A stretch of 6,278 bases of DNA from positions 1 through 6,278 of the forward strand of contig JALTID010000143.1 of NCBI GenBank assembly GCA_027004335.1. Direction: 5' to 3'. Source of the stretch: JALTID01 sp027004335 [NCBI: bacterium] (lineage in GTDB: Bacteria; JALSQH01). Below are positions 1-6,278 of this stretch, piece after piece (position 1 is the stretch's first letter; each line of letters starts with the position of its first letter). Position numbers and translations under genes: made by a program. Below the pieces are notes generated by a model. It did no database searches. It saw nothing but the letters and a program-made list of their open reading frames with translations, and was not told the origin of the DNA.

Positions 1-921
1 GGTACAAGTTCTGTTGTTTCTCCTCGACAGGAAAGGGATAAAGTAGAAATAGTTTCAGGAATATTTGAAGATAAAACAACAGGTACTCCCATTTCTATGA
101 TAATCAAAAATGTAGATGTGGATTCAAGCAAGTATGTTCCTCTAAAGGATCTTTTTAGACCGGGGCAGGCGGATTTTACATACTGGGCAAAGTATGGGAT
201 AAGAGACTGGAGGGGAGGTGGAAGAGCATCAGCAAGAGAAACAGCTGGAAGAGTGGCAGCAGGAGCAATAGCAAAAAAGGTGCTCCAGCTTAAGGGGATA
301 AGAACTCTTGCATATACACTCCAGATTGGAAAATTAAGTGCTAAAAGAATTATAGAAGAAGAAATAGAAAAAAATCCTTTACGAATGCCTGATCCTGAAG
401 TAGCGGAGGAAGCCATAAAATATATTGAATCTCTACGGAAGAGAGGTGATTCCACTGGATGTCTTGTAAAAGCAATTGTAAGAGGTACTCCTGCCGGACT
501 TGGAGAGCCAGTATTTGACAAATTAGATGCAGATATCGCAAAAGCCATCATGGGCATAGGAGCTGTCAAGGGAGTGGAAATCGGTAGAGGTTTTGGAGTC
601 GTACAGCTAAGAGGTTCCGAAAACAATGATGAGTTTACTACAACGGATGGTAAAATTACAACCGTCACTAACAATGCGGGAGGTATCCTCGGTGGCATTT
701 CCACCGGAGGAGAAATAATCATCAGAATCGCTGTTAAGCCCACCCCCTCAATAAGAAAAGAGCAGAGAACTGTCACAAAAGAGGGTAAAAAAGTAGAGAT
801 ATCTATACAGGGAAGACACGATCCTGTCATCTGTCCGAGAATTGTACCTGTGGTTGAAGCAATGTTGAATATTACAATTCTTGACCATTATCTTCGTCAG
901 AAAGCAATAGAAAATTTCTAA
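1..921 (+). CDS. aroC: Chorismate synthase, 5'-truncated by window edge
   Basis: Catalyses anti-1,4-elimination of phosphate from 5-enolpyruvylshikimate-3-phosphate to give chorismate, the last shikimate-pathway step. It is a cytoplasmic homotetramer that needs reduced FMN. The frame is open from base 1: residues before the first ATG at 97 (TTGTPIS and preceding) already match the family, so that ATG is internal. 306 residues are visible of a usual 350-400; the N-terminus with the first active-site His is outside the window. Seen, in fragment numbering: FRPGQADFTYWAKYGIRD at 52-69; the signature GGRASARETAGRVAAG at 73-88; TNNAGGILGGISTGG at 223-237; KPTPSI at 246-251; and the C-terminal signature GRHDP...VPVVEAML from 271. 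The C-terminus (DHYLRQKAIENF) has normal length. Odd: the usual RPGHAD histidine is Gln (codon 166-168). Arginine codons are mostly AGA. The 3' end overlaps the convergent SAM hydrolase gene by 50 bases. Identification is secure. Confidence 0.97.
   Translation, partial: GTSSVVSPRQERDKVEIVSGIFEDKTTGTPISMIIKNVDVDSSKYVPLKDLFRPGQADFTYWAKYGIRDWRGGGRASARETAGRVAAGAIAKKVLQLKGIRTLAYTLQIGKLSAKRIIEEEIEKNPLRMPDPEVAEEAIKYIESLRKRGDSTGCLVKAIVRGTPAGLGEPVFDKLDADIAKAIMGIGAVKGVEIGRGFGVVQLRGSENNDEFTTTDGKITTVTNNAGGILGGISTGGEIIIRIAVKPTPSIRKEQRTVTKEGKKVEISIQGRHDPVICPRIVPVVEAMLNITILDHYLRQKAIENF
872..921. other. Convergent 3' overlap of aroC and the SAM hydrolase gene
   Basis: The aroC stop (TAA, 919-921) lies beyond the SAM hydrolase stop (TTA on the plus strand, 872-874), so both genes code through the same 50 bases on opposite strands. 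Both protein C-termini look natural: AroC ends at the usual point after VPVVEAML, and the hydrolase carries a short tail after VEVAF. Any transcription terminator for either gene must lie inside the other coding sequence. I see no GC-rich hairpin with a T-tract here. Confidence 0.9.
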
Positions 922-1732
922 GAGGGAATGCTACTTCCACAGAAGAACCTTTATCTGCTCCAAGAGATGTTTTAGCGATCCCCTTGTTAATCCCGATTTC
1001 CAGATAGCCATGACTACCTATATAGGCAACAGGTTTTCCCGCAGGTACATCACCGAATGTTTTACTCAAACCTTTTATGAGAGCCTTACCCACTTTTACT
1101 ATCACCATCTCCTCTGTTATCTCTTCTGAAGGAATATTGCTTATTAAATTCCCAAAAGAATCAACATACATGATTCTTCCCTTTATTTTTTTCATCCTGT
1201 TCTCTTCAACTTCTTCAGGAAGAGGAATATCTAAGATAACATAATCTTCTGTTTTTCTGGAAAACTCACTGATTTTCACCCCATTTATTATAAGAGAGGC
1301 AGTAACAGAAAAAATATCCCTACCATGAAAGGTGGTTGAGACTTTTTTAAACTTCTTCTCGTCTATCTTATAAACCGTAAATTTTCCTCTGCCTAATTTA
1401 CTGAAAACATGGGAGAAAATTCCGTTATCCGGACCAACAAAATAATTTCTTTTTGCCTTCACAATTATTCCGTTTCTTATTGTTCCCACCCCGGGATCCA
1501 CCACACCAATCCATATACTTCCACTGGGAAAATATAAATACGACATCCCAATGACAAAAGAAGCTTCAAGGATATCAAAAGGAGTTATTGAATGAGTAAA
1601 ATCAACTACTTCAACGGGGCTATTGGAATTACTGTAAATTACTCCTTTCATCTCCGCGGCGTAGATACTATCCACTCCAAAATCAGTAACAAGTACAACA
1701 ACTCTATTCCTCGCGGAGAAATTTTTCACCAT
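872..1732 (-). CDS. S-adenosylmethionine hydrolase (adenosine-forming), DUF62/SAM hydroxide adenosyltransferase family
   Basis: The family uses an activated water (hydroxide) to split SAM into adenosine and L-methionine in the cytoplasm; it is homologous to SAM-dependent chlorinases and fluorinases. From the ATG at 1732 the protein is 286 residues, a usual family length. Seen: LVTDFG (14-19); VVDFTHSITPFDI (42-54); VVDPGVGTIR (77-86), holding the Asp79 and Arg86 expected of the catalytic Asp-Arg-His set; VGPDNG (99-104); FHGRDIF (135-141) with candidate His136; YVDSFGNLISNI (189-200) opening the C-terminal domain; and GYLEIGINKG (242-251). The frame stays open upstream to a TTG at 1828, with ATGs at 1780 and 1765. 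I chose 1732 because it puts ten residues before the first core strand, as in relatives. No good Shine-Dalgarno precedes any candidate, so coupling to the overlapping lipoprotein gene (29 bases) is likely. The last ~22 residues, after VEVAF, lie partly antisense to the aroC end. The biological role of this SAM-wasting reaction is unclear. Confidence 0.92.
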   Translation of the reverse strand: MVKNFSARNRVVVLVTDFGVDSIYAAEMKGVIYSNSNSPVEVVDFTHSITPFDILEASFVIGMSYLYFPSGSIWIGVVDPGVGTIRNGIIVKAKRNYFVGPDNGIFSHVFSKLGRGKFTVYKIDEKKFKKVSTTFHGRDIFSVTASLIINGVKISEFSRKTEDYVILDIPLPEEVEENRMKKIKGRIMYVDSFGNLISNIPSEEITEEMVIVKVGKALIKGLSKTFGDVPAGKPVAYIGSHGYLEIGINKGIAKTSLGADKGSSVEVAFPLRNFLLLSDEDNGQEL

Positions 1733-3959
1733 TGAATTTAAACCAGAGATCGTCTTCCGAATCATACTCAATAATCCCATCTTCGTTGCCGTCAAGTTTC
1801 CTGTGTGGATTTGATGTGAGGGCTTCAATTCTAAAACTCAGGAACAGCTTATCACCTTTTTGAAAAATGGAAGGTACAGATACACTTCTGCTACCGCATG
1901 TAAGAAGCGAGGGAAGAAGTTTCACCCTAACCAGAGTTGTGGGAAAACCCCCATGTCCCGGTCTATTATCATCTTCTCTTCCCATTACAATCTCAGTATT
2001 CAGGGAGTAATCTCTCCTTTTATTATCCGAAGAAAAAACAATAATATTCTGCGTATTCACACTACTATCCACAAGAAAATCATTATATCCATAAAGATTA
2101 TCCTGATCCCCATCGGGGGTATAAAAACTGAAAAAAATCTCACTGTATCCTTTTATCTTTATCCTCTCGTTCCCACATGTGATAGTCTCATTATAATAAC
2201 TATCAGGGGCAAAACATATTCCCCCATTGCACTCACTTCCCGTCACTGCATAAGGATAAATGGTGCCATCATTTATACGCATAGTGGGAGGGTATGAAGT
2301 GATTGAACCTACTCTTGTGGCAAACCCTATAACAAGCCTATTTTCTGCCTTGCCTGAGCCATCTTTATAAATACCGTCATAGCTCCTGTCACTCAGGGGG
2401 ATACCCCATATGTCTCTAATACTCTGCTGAAATGAGTAGCCTCCCATTTCAATAAAATACTTTTTTCCATCCTCCAGAGAGGGGAGTTTTAAGTAAAACA
2501 CATTGTTAGTGATATACGCTTTCTTCCCCGAAAGATTCATTTTATCTCCATCAAAAAACACATATATTGAGCACCATTCAGTGGGGAAAGTTGTACAATC
2601 CATAATGTTATTCCCCGAACCAAAGACTCTATTTACAAAAATATAACCACCAGCATTACTCTGAATTCTGTAAACTTCATTATCTTTATTCCCAAAAGAT
2701 ATTGAGTAGGCAAGCATTCCTGACAATTCACCGGAATGCATAACATAATTATCAATATCCAGAAAAGATCCAGCATTGCTTCTTCTGCGTCCCCGGAGTA
2801 CTTTGTAAAGAGGACTTATCTTTATCTCATTTCCAATATTATCTGTAACAGGCAACACATACTTCATACCTCTATCATTATCCTCTATCACAAGATATGT
2901 GCCGCTTAGAGTATGAGACGGAATTGATTTCCCCAGATCCATTACCACATAGTAATCCATCTGAGGATTTATATCACCAGGTGAAATTGAGGGAAAAGAA
3001 GCTATCGTCCCTGCCAATGGTACCGGTACAAGATGATGGGGCGTATCGTTATAAATAAATTCTGCTCCACTTATAACCCTGTATTCATCATCCCTCACCA
3101 CAACATTTTGAAGTGTTTCAGGTTTCAGAAGTAGAGGAGGTGGTTGAATTGAAGCATTTCTCCCGGAAGAGTAGGCTCGATCAGAATCAAAAGTGAATCT
3201 GAGTAGAGAATCCTTTTTTACCGGCCAAGAAAATTTATAATCGTGATCGTGTGATGAGATAGTATTTCCCATAAACTTATACTGCTCATGCCCGGGGGTC
3301 CTGCCATACTCATATTCCTCTATCTTGCTCACATAAAAATCAGCCTTGCTGGGTAAAAGGTAATAGTAAGATTTAAGATTTTTTCTCTTAGAAGGAATCA
3401 CAGGCTGGGACCAGAAATCAGAGGGACCCATGTAAAAATCATTGTTTGCAGTAACATACTCACCGGGAAGAAGAGAGAAAATATCCTTCACTCCATCCAG
3501 ATTGTAATCTTCACCCACTCTCCCATCTAAATAAGCACCATCCTCTGATTTGGCCATGGAGGAAATATAGAGAAAATAGATGGAATCCTCGGTCAGTTGC
3601 GCATTAACCAGAACCTCCTTTTTATCATTACTCCATGCATACCTCTGATCCACCGGGGGTGTAAGAATCTCCTCAGAAGGCTTCAGAGGATTAACACCTT
3701 CATTGATATCCTCCGTGGCTCTAAAAATGTGAAGTGATTCTTCAACTGACTCCTTATCCATGGGCAGGGAAAACTTAACCCCAAACTGGTATAATCCTTC
3801 GGTTGATGTGATCGTTTTCAACTTAAGCAATTTTACTGAAACTACCACAGGATTCATCTCAGCAGGAGGAGAAGGAATTGCTGAAGGTTTTTCTATTGTG
3901 CAGCTACCAAAAAATAAAAGTAAAAATAAAAGCAAAGCAGTAGAAACTGTTCTCTTCAC
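1704..3959 (-). CDS. Large predicted outer-membrane/surface lipoprotein with Ig-like and calcium-loop-like segments
   Basis: I do not recognise a named family for the whole 751-residue protein. It starts at GTG (3959-3957), which places a clean type II signal peptide at the N-terminus: basic MKR, a Leu/Phe-rich core, then FFGSC with the lipobox Cys at 20. A Pro/Ser-rich linker (24-36) follows. Residues ~37-165 resemble a bacterial SbsA-type Ig-like domain (VKFSLPMDKESVEE at 61-74), closing with the loop DYNLDGVKD (151-159). Residues ~465-550 look like a second such domain (inference). Acidic EF-hand-like loops also occur at 616-620 (DGDQD) and 723-733 (DGNEDGIIEYD), the latter near the C-terminus. 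Six further cysteines (455, 463, 577, 582, 595, 688) could form disulfides outside the cytoplasm. No catalytic motif is visible. The gene overlaps the upstream barrel gene as GTGA (4 bases) and the downstream SAM hydrolase by 29, so it is probably co-translated. Likely an adhesive or structural partner of the upstream barrel; function unknown. Confidence 0.88.
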   Translation of the reverse strand: MKRTVSTALLLFLLLFFGSCTIEKPSAIPSPPAEMNPVVVSVKLLKLKTITSTEGLYQFGVKFSLPMDKESVEESLHIFRATEDINEGVNPLKPSEEILTPPVDQRYAWSNDKKEVLVNAQLTEDSIYFLYISSMAKSEDGAYLDGRVGEDYNLDGVKDIFSLLPGEYVTANNDFYMGPSDFWSQPVIPSKRKNLKSYYYLLPSKADFYVSKIEEYEYGRTPGHEQYKFMGNTISSHDHDYKFSWPVKKDSLLRFTFDSDRAYSSGRNASIQPPPLLLKPETLQNVVVRDDEYRVISGAEFIYNDTPHHLVPVPLAGTIASFPSISPGDINPQMDYYVVMDLGKSIPSHTLSGTYLVIEDNDRGMKYVLPVTDNIGNEIKISPLYKVLRGRRRSNAGSFLDIDNYVMHSGELSGMLAYSISFGNKDNEVYRIQSNAGGYIFVNRVFGSGNNIMDCTTFPTEWCSIYVFFDGDKMNLSGKKAYITNNVFYLKLPSLEDGKKYFIEMGGYSFQQSIRDIWGIPLSDRSYDGIYKDGSGKAENRLVIGFATRVGSITSYPPTMRINDGTIYPYAVTGSECNGGICFAPDSYYNETITCGNERIKIKGYSEIFFSFYTPDGDQDNLYGYNDFLVDSSVNTQNIIVFSSDNKRRDYSLNTEIVMGREDDNRPGHGGFPTTLVRVKLLPSLLTCGSRSVSVPSIFQKGDKLFLSFRIEALTSNPHRKLDGNEDGIIEYDSEDDLWFKFNGEKFLREE

Positions 3960-5467
3960 AGTCTGAACCCCGCTTCAAGAGAAATTTTTAAATCTTCCCC
4001 CGAAAACCATCCCCCAACAAAATACTTATCAGCATCATATTCTAACCCCAGAAAAGGAACGCCTGAAAAGGAAAAACTTCCATTTTTGCTATTTTCATAA
4101 GGTTGTGGATTGTACTGTGAAATTTTGCTTTTTATAATTCCACCAGCACCATTCTCCTTTGTAATTGTGAGAGGAGAAATACTTAAGAACTGGGAATCAT
4201 GATAACTATTCCAGTAACGAAATTTTCCCGAGAAACCCGGTCTGATTCTGAATGACCTGATGTAGATATCAAAATAAAAAGGCACTACAATCTCTATATT
4301 CTCATCCTTCTTCTTCATTTTCCTGAGAGTAGTTCCGTAGAAAGTTTCCCCGTAATTTTCAGGATCATTAATTTCTTTCTTCCCGTTACTGTAAACCACC
4401 TCAGAATCAGGTGTAAACATTCCCTTCATCTCAAGATCACTCCACTGATAACATCCTGTTAGAGAGGCACCTATCATGAACCTGCTTTGTCCGCTAAGAG
4501 CTAAACTTTTCCACCAGTACAAACCTCCATAATAGCCTTTTTTGCTAATCCCTTCAGCACTCTCTTTAAAAAGAATGTTGTACCTTAGATACTCTCCACT
4601 GGAAGAAATCCACTGATCATAATAATAATGAAATCCGTTATAGACTTCACCCCAGAAGCCGGGAGAGTAAAAGAGATTCATTCTGAACCCACCATTATTT
4701 TTTAAAATTACAAACTCAATTCCAGGAATAATTCTGTTGGTAGAAGCATATCTGACACTATTCTGATAATAATTTAGTCCTTCCTGAGAAAGAGTTTTGC
4801 CACTTTTTTCAGAATCAAACAAGCTCTCCCAGGTCCAGGCAATCCCAATCCAGGTAGTTTTATTCAGCAGGATGCCTAACTTGCCAGAAACCCTCAATAA
4901 AGTGTTCTCCCCCTTATTGTTATTTGAAAAAGAAGTCTTCCAGGTGCCTCCAGTTCCTGTATACTCACTTGACAACCCGGAAAAAGTAAAAGGGAAACTG
5001 TAGGGCCAGGGAAAAGCAAAATCTATATTAGGGGAAAAGATACCCTTCTCCCATCCGGCAGAGATGGAACCACCAGGGGAAACTTTACCATTGCCAACTA
5101 AAAAGCTCCCACCTCCCATCACATCTATATATCCCTTTTTCTGGTAATTAGAATCAAAGAAAATTCCCTTACCACCTTCAAAAGGAAGAACTTCTCCTGT
5201 TTTACTATTTACCCTGCTGTAATTAGAAGAAAAACTGCCCCACAGGGAAAATGAAAAAATTCCTTTTCTGGAAAAAGAGACATAAGGTGCTTTGGAAGAA
5301 GAAAAATTAACCGAATTTTCAAAAGAGAAATATGGATACTCTGCGTAATCTAACTTTTCAAAAAATACCCCCTTACTCTCTTTAAAGAGGAAGGAATTAT
5401 ACTCTACCCCCCATCCCCAGAGAGAAAAAGGAACAGCCATCAGGAAAATAACTACCTTATTTACCAC
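3956..5467 (-). CDS. Predicted outer-membrane beta-barrel-like protein, family unrecognised
   Basis: 503 residues, no named family recognised. Start is GTG (5467-5465), preceded by GGAGG inside the end of argG; the next in-frame Met (residue 10) would destroy the signal peptide. Residues 1-20 ([20 protein letters not shown]) have a Lys, a hydrophobic core and small/aromatic residues, fitting a Sec signal peptide without a lipobox. The mature part is very rich in Phe, Tyr, Trp, Gly and Ser, with short strand-like alternating segments such as [10 protein letters not shown] (71-80), [10 protein letters not shown] (208-217) and [10 protein letters not shown] (311-320). It has a single Cys (339). 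It ends SLEAGFRL, with Gly at -4, Phe at -3 and Leu at -1, resembling the beta-signal read by the BAM machinery, although the terminal residue is not aromatic. There is no TonB box, OmpA or porin signature I can name. Its 3' end overlaps the lipoprotein start by 4 bases, which argues for a two-protein envelope unit. An outer-membrane barrel is the best inference; a secreted beta-rich surface protein is the alternative. Confidence 0.85.
   Translation of the reverse strand: MVNKVVIFLMAVPFSLWGWGVEYNSFLFKESKGVFFEKLDYAEYPYFSFENSVNFSSSKAPYVSFSRKGIFSFSLWGSFSSNYSRVNSKTGEVLPFEGGKGIFFDSNYQKKGYIDVMGGGSFLVGNGKVSPGGSISAGWEKGIFSPNIDFAFPWPYSFPFTFSGLSSEYTGTGGTWKTSFSNNNKGENTLLRVSGKLGILLNKTTWIGIAWTWESLFDSEKSGKTLSQEGLNYYQNSVRYASTNRIIPGIEFVILKNNGGFRMNLFYSPGFWGEVYNGFHYYYDQWISSSGEYLRYNILFKESAEGISKKGYYGGLYWWKSLALSGQSRFMIGASLTGCYQWSDLEMKGMFTPDSEVVYSNGKKEINDPENYGETFYGTTLRKMKKKDENIEIVVPFYFDIYIRSFRIRPGFSGKFRYWNSYHDSQFLSISPLTITKENGAGGIIKSKISQYNPQPYENSKNGSFSFSGVPFLGLEYDADKYFVGGWFSGEDLKISLEAGFRL
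3968..3971 (-). promoter_or_regulatory. Weak candidate ribosome-binding site for the lipoprotein gene
   Basis: The minus strand reads GCGGGGTTCAGACTGTGAAG: a GGGG run eight bases before the GTG start at 3959. It is a poor match to the anti-Shine-Dalgarno, so translation probably depends mainly on termination-reinitiation at the overlapping GTGA, where the TGA of the barrel gene shares bases with the GTG start. Confidence 0.3.
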
Positions 5468-6278
5468 CTTCCCTCCGGCTAAGAAGAGTTCTGATCCTTA
5501 ACCTCAGGGAATTAATCTTGATAAATCCCTCCGCGTCTGCCTGATTGTATACTTCTTCCCTTTCAAAAGTAGCAAATTCAGGGCTGTAAAGAGAATAAGG
5601 GGATTTCCTGCCAGCCACAATTACATTACCCTTATAGAGCTTAAGCCTTACGGTACCTGTCACATTCTCCTGGGTGGCGTCAATGTACTTTTGAAGAGCT
5701 TCTCTTTCTGGAGAAAACCAGTATCCATAATATACAAGCTCTGCATACCTGGGTATAATGCTATCCCTGAAATGCATTATTTCTCTATCAAGGGTAATGG
5801 ATTCAAGTGCCCTATGGGCATGATAGATGAGGGTCCCCCCAGGGGTCTCGTAAACCCCCCTGGATTTCATACCTACATACCTATTCTCCACCAGATCTAC
5901 CCTTCCTATCCCGTTTCTCCCACCAATCTCGTTGAGTTTCGCAAGTAATTGCCCTGGAGAAAGAGCTTCACCGTTGATAGCAACAGGATTACCCTTTTCA
6001 AATTCTATTTCAACATATTCGGGTTTATCAGGAGCTTTCATTGGAGAAACAGTCAGCTGAAAGATCTCCTCCGGAGGCTCTGACCATGGATCCTCCAGTA
6101 TCCCACCCTCATAGCTGATATGAAGCATATTTCTGTCCATGGAATAAGGTTTATCCTTGGTTACAGGAATAGGAATTCCCCTTTTTTGAGCCCAATCTAT
6201 TAAATCGGACCTGCTCTTCAAATCCCATATTCTCCAAGGTGTTATAACTTTTATTTCAGGTTTCATAGCGTAGTATGT
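5457..6278 (-). CDS. argG: Argininosuccinate synthase, 5'-truncated by window edge
   Basis: Joins citrulline and aspartate using ATP, giving argininosuccinate, AMP and PPi, in arginine synthesis; a cytoplasmic homotetramer. 273 residues are visible of about 400. The frame continues past the first Met codon (6266) to the window edge as TYYA, so that Met is internal and the N-terminal ATP pyrophosphatase domain with its PP-loop lies outside. Counting from that Met: [14 protein letters not shown] (6-19), [21 protein letters not shown] (41-61), [25 protein letters not shown] (120-144), SPEREAL (185-191), [27 protein letters not shown] (204-230) and [14 protein letters not shown] (244-257). Ser42, Ser51, Glu127 and Tyr139 occupy the positions of the citrulline-binding residues of human ASS (Ser180, Ser189, Glu270, Tyr282), with matching spacing, so the active site looks intact. 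It is the first visible gene of the leftward operon, and its last 11 bases overlap the barrel gene. argH would be the usual partner but is not next to it on the downstream side. Confidence 0.97.
   Translation of the reverse strand, partial: TYYAMKPEIKVITPWRIWDLKSRSDLIDWAQKRGIPIPVTKDKPYSMDRNMLHISYEGGILEDPWSEPPEEIFQLTVSPMKAPDKPEYVEIEFEKGNPVAINGEALSPGQLLAKLNEIGGRNGIGRVDLVENRYVGMKSRGVYETPGGTLIYHAHRALESITLDREIMHFRDSIIPRYAELVYYGYWFSPEREALQKYIDATQENVTGTVRLKLYKGNVIVAGRKSPYSLYSPEFATFEREEVYNQADAEGFIKINSLRLRIRTLLSRREGGK
5472..5476 (-). promoter_or_regulatory. Shine-Dalgarno for the barrel gene, inside argG
   Basis: The minus strand reads CGGAGGGAAGGTGGTAAAT here. A full GGAGG core sits four bases before the GTG at 5467-5465. 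It lies within the last codons of argG (coding for RREGG), so the barrel gene can be translated as ribosomes finish argG. Its presence fixes the GTG start, since no other start codon near the signal peptide is in frame. The spacing is short but workable. Confidence 0.7.

Larger units (their letters stand above)
872..6278 (-). other. Predicted four-gene overlapping operon (argG, barrel, lipoprotein, SAM hydrolase)
   Basis: All four genes run leftward, and consecutive reading frames overlap by 11, 4 and 29 bases with no intergenic space. No recognisable promoter was seen between them. The most economical reading is a single transcript that starts upstream of argG, outside the window, with translational coupling at each junction. 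Internal promoters inside coding sequence cannot be excluded by eye. Confidence 0.75.

Noticed and set aside
97-921. Treating the ATG at 97 as the aroC start, making a short protein
   Set aside because: The 32 codons before it, back to base 1, are in frame and match the conserved chorismate synthase sequence (SGIFE, KTTGTPIS). The gene is cut by the window edge rather than short.
916-944. Stem-loop after the aroC stop (TTCT/AGAA and GGAA/TTCC)
   Set aside because: The stems are only four pairs each with unmatched bases between, are AT-rich, and no T-tract follows, so it is not credible as an intrinsic terminator.
872-1732. Halogenase (chlorinase or fluorinase) function for the DUF62 protein
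   Set aside because: The Asp, Arg and His expected of the hydrolase group are present with near-standard spacing, and no natural-product genes are nearby. SAM hydrolysis is the simpler call.
1761-1795. Possible internal promoter on the minus strand (TTGACG and TATGAT)
   Set aside because: The two boxes are separated by 23 bases, far from the 16-18 needed for a sigma70-type promoter, and both lie in conserved coding sequence.
1860-2297. A 145-codon open frame on the plus strand
   Set aside because: It lies wholly inside the lipoprotein gene on the opposite strand. Its translation is low-complexity, rich in Ile, Ser and Thr, with no domain and no ribosome-binding site; it is a shadow frame.
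3020-3029. Ten-base perfect palindrome GTACCGGTAC
   Set aside because: It is a single copy inside codons for the VPVPLAG region of the lipoprotein, and a length expected by chance in several kilobases.
3760-3966. A short plus-strand open frame antisense to the lipoprotein N-terminus
   Set aside because: The A-rich repeats at its end are just the complement of the Leu/Phe codons of the signal peptide. There is no independent coding evidence.
5401-5418. C-runs near the barrel gene start as a possible phase-variable tract
   Set aside because: The longest run is only six bases and encodes the GWGV region in frame. Phase-variable homopolymers are usually longer.
5457-6266. argG as an N-terminally deleted pseudogene
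   Set aside because: The frame remains open and family-like (TYYA before the Met) up to the last base of the window, so truncation is due to the window boundary.

Overview
The window is a compact bacterial chromosomal segment with essentially no non-coding DNA. It holds five protein-coding genes, two of them cut by the window edges. One gene (aroC, + strand, 1-921) runs rightward. It meets four leftward genes (- strand, 6278 back to 872) in a tail-to-tail overlap of 50 bases. In transcription order the leftward genes are argG (3' two thirds only), a predicted outer-membrane beta-barrel-like protein, a large predicted lipoprotein, and a DUF62-family S-adenosylmethionine hydrolase. Each leftward gene overlaps the next (by 11, 4 and 29 bases), so they look like one translationally coupled operon.

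The host is very probably a Gram-negative (diderm) bacterium. One gene encodes a signal-peptide protein rich in aromatic, Gly and Ser residues that ends in a beta-signal-like C-terminus. The next encodes a type II signal peptide with a lipobox cysteine. The DNA is moderately AT-rich, and AGA/AGG arginine and ATA isoleucine codons are common. That is compatible with a thermophile or a poorly sampled low-GC lineage, but no taxon can be named from the sequence.

Three genes are recognisable housekeeping or metabolic enzymes. aroC makes chorismate, the last shikimate-pathway step. argG makes argininosuccinate from citrulline and aspartate. The DUF62 enzyme hydrolyses SAM to adenosine and methionine. 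The two genes between argG and the SAM hydrolase match no family I can name with confidence. Their overlapping reading frames and complementary envelope locations suggest that they work as a pair at the outer membrane. I found no mobile element, RNA gene, CRISPR array or convincing intrinsic terminator.

The points most worth a second look are three. The normally conserved histidine of the AroC RPGHAD motif is a glutamine. The unassigned barrel/lipoprotein pair is wired between argG and a SAM hydrolase. The convergent aroC/SAM-hydrolase 3' ends overlap, with no room for a separate terminator.
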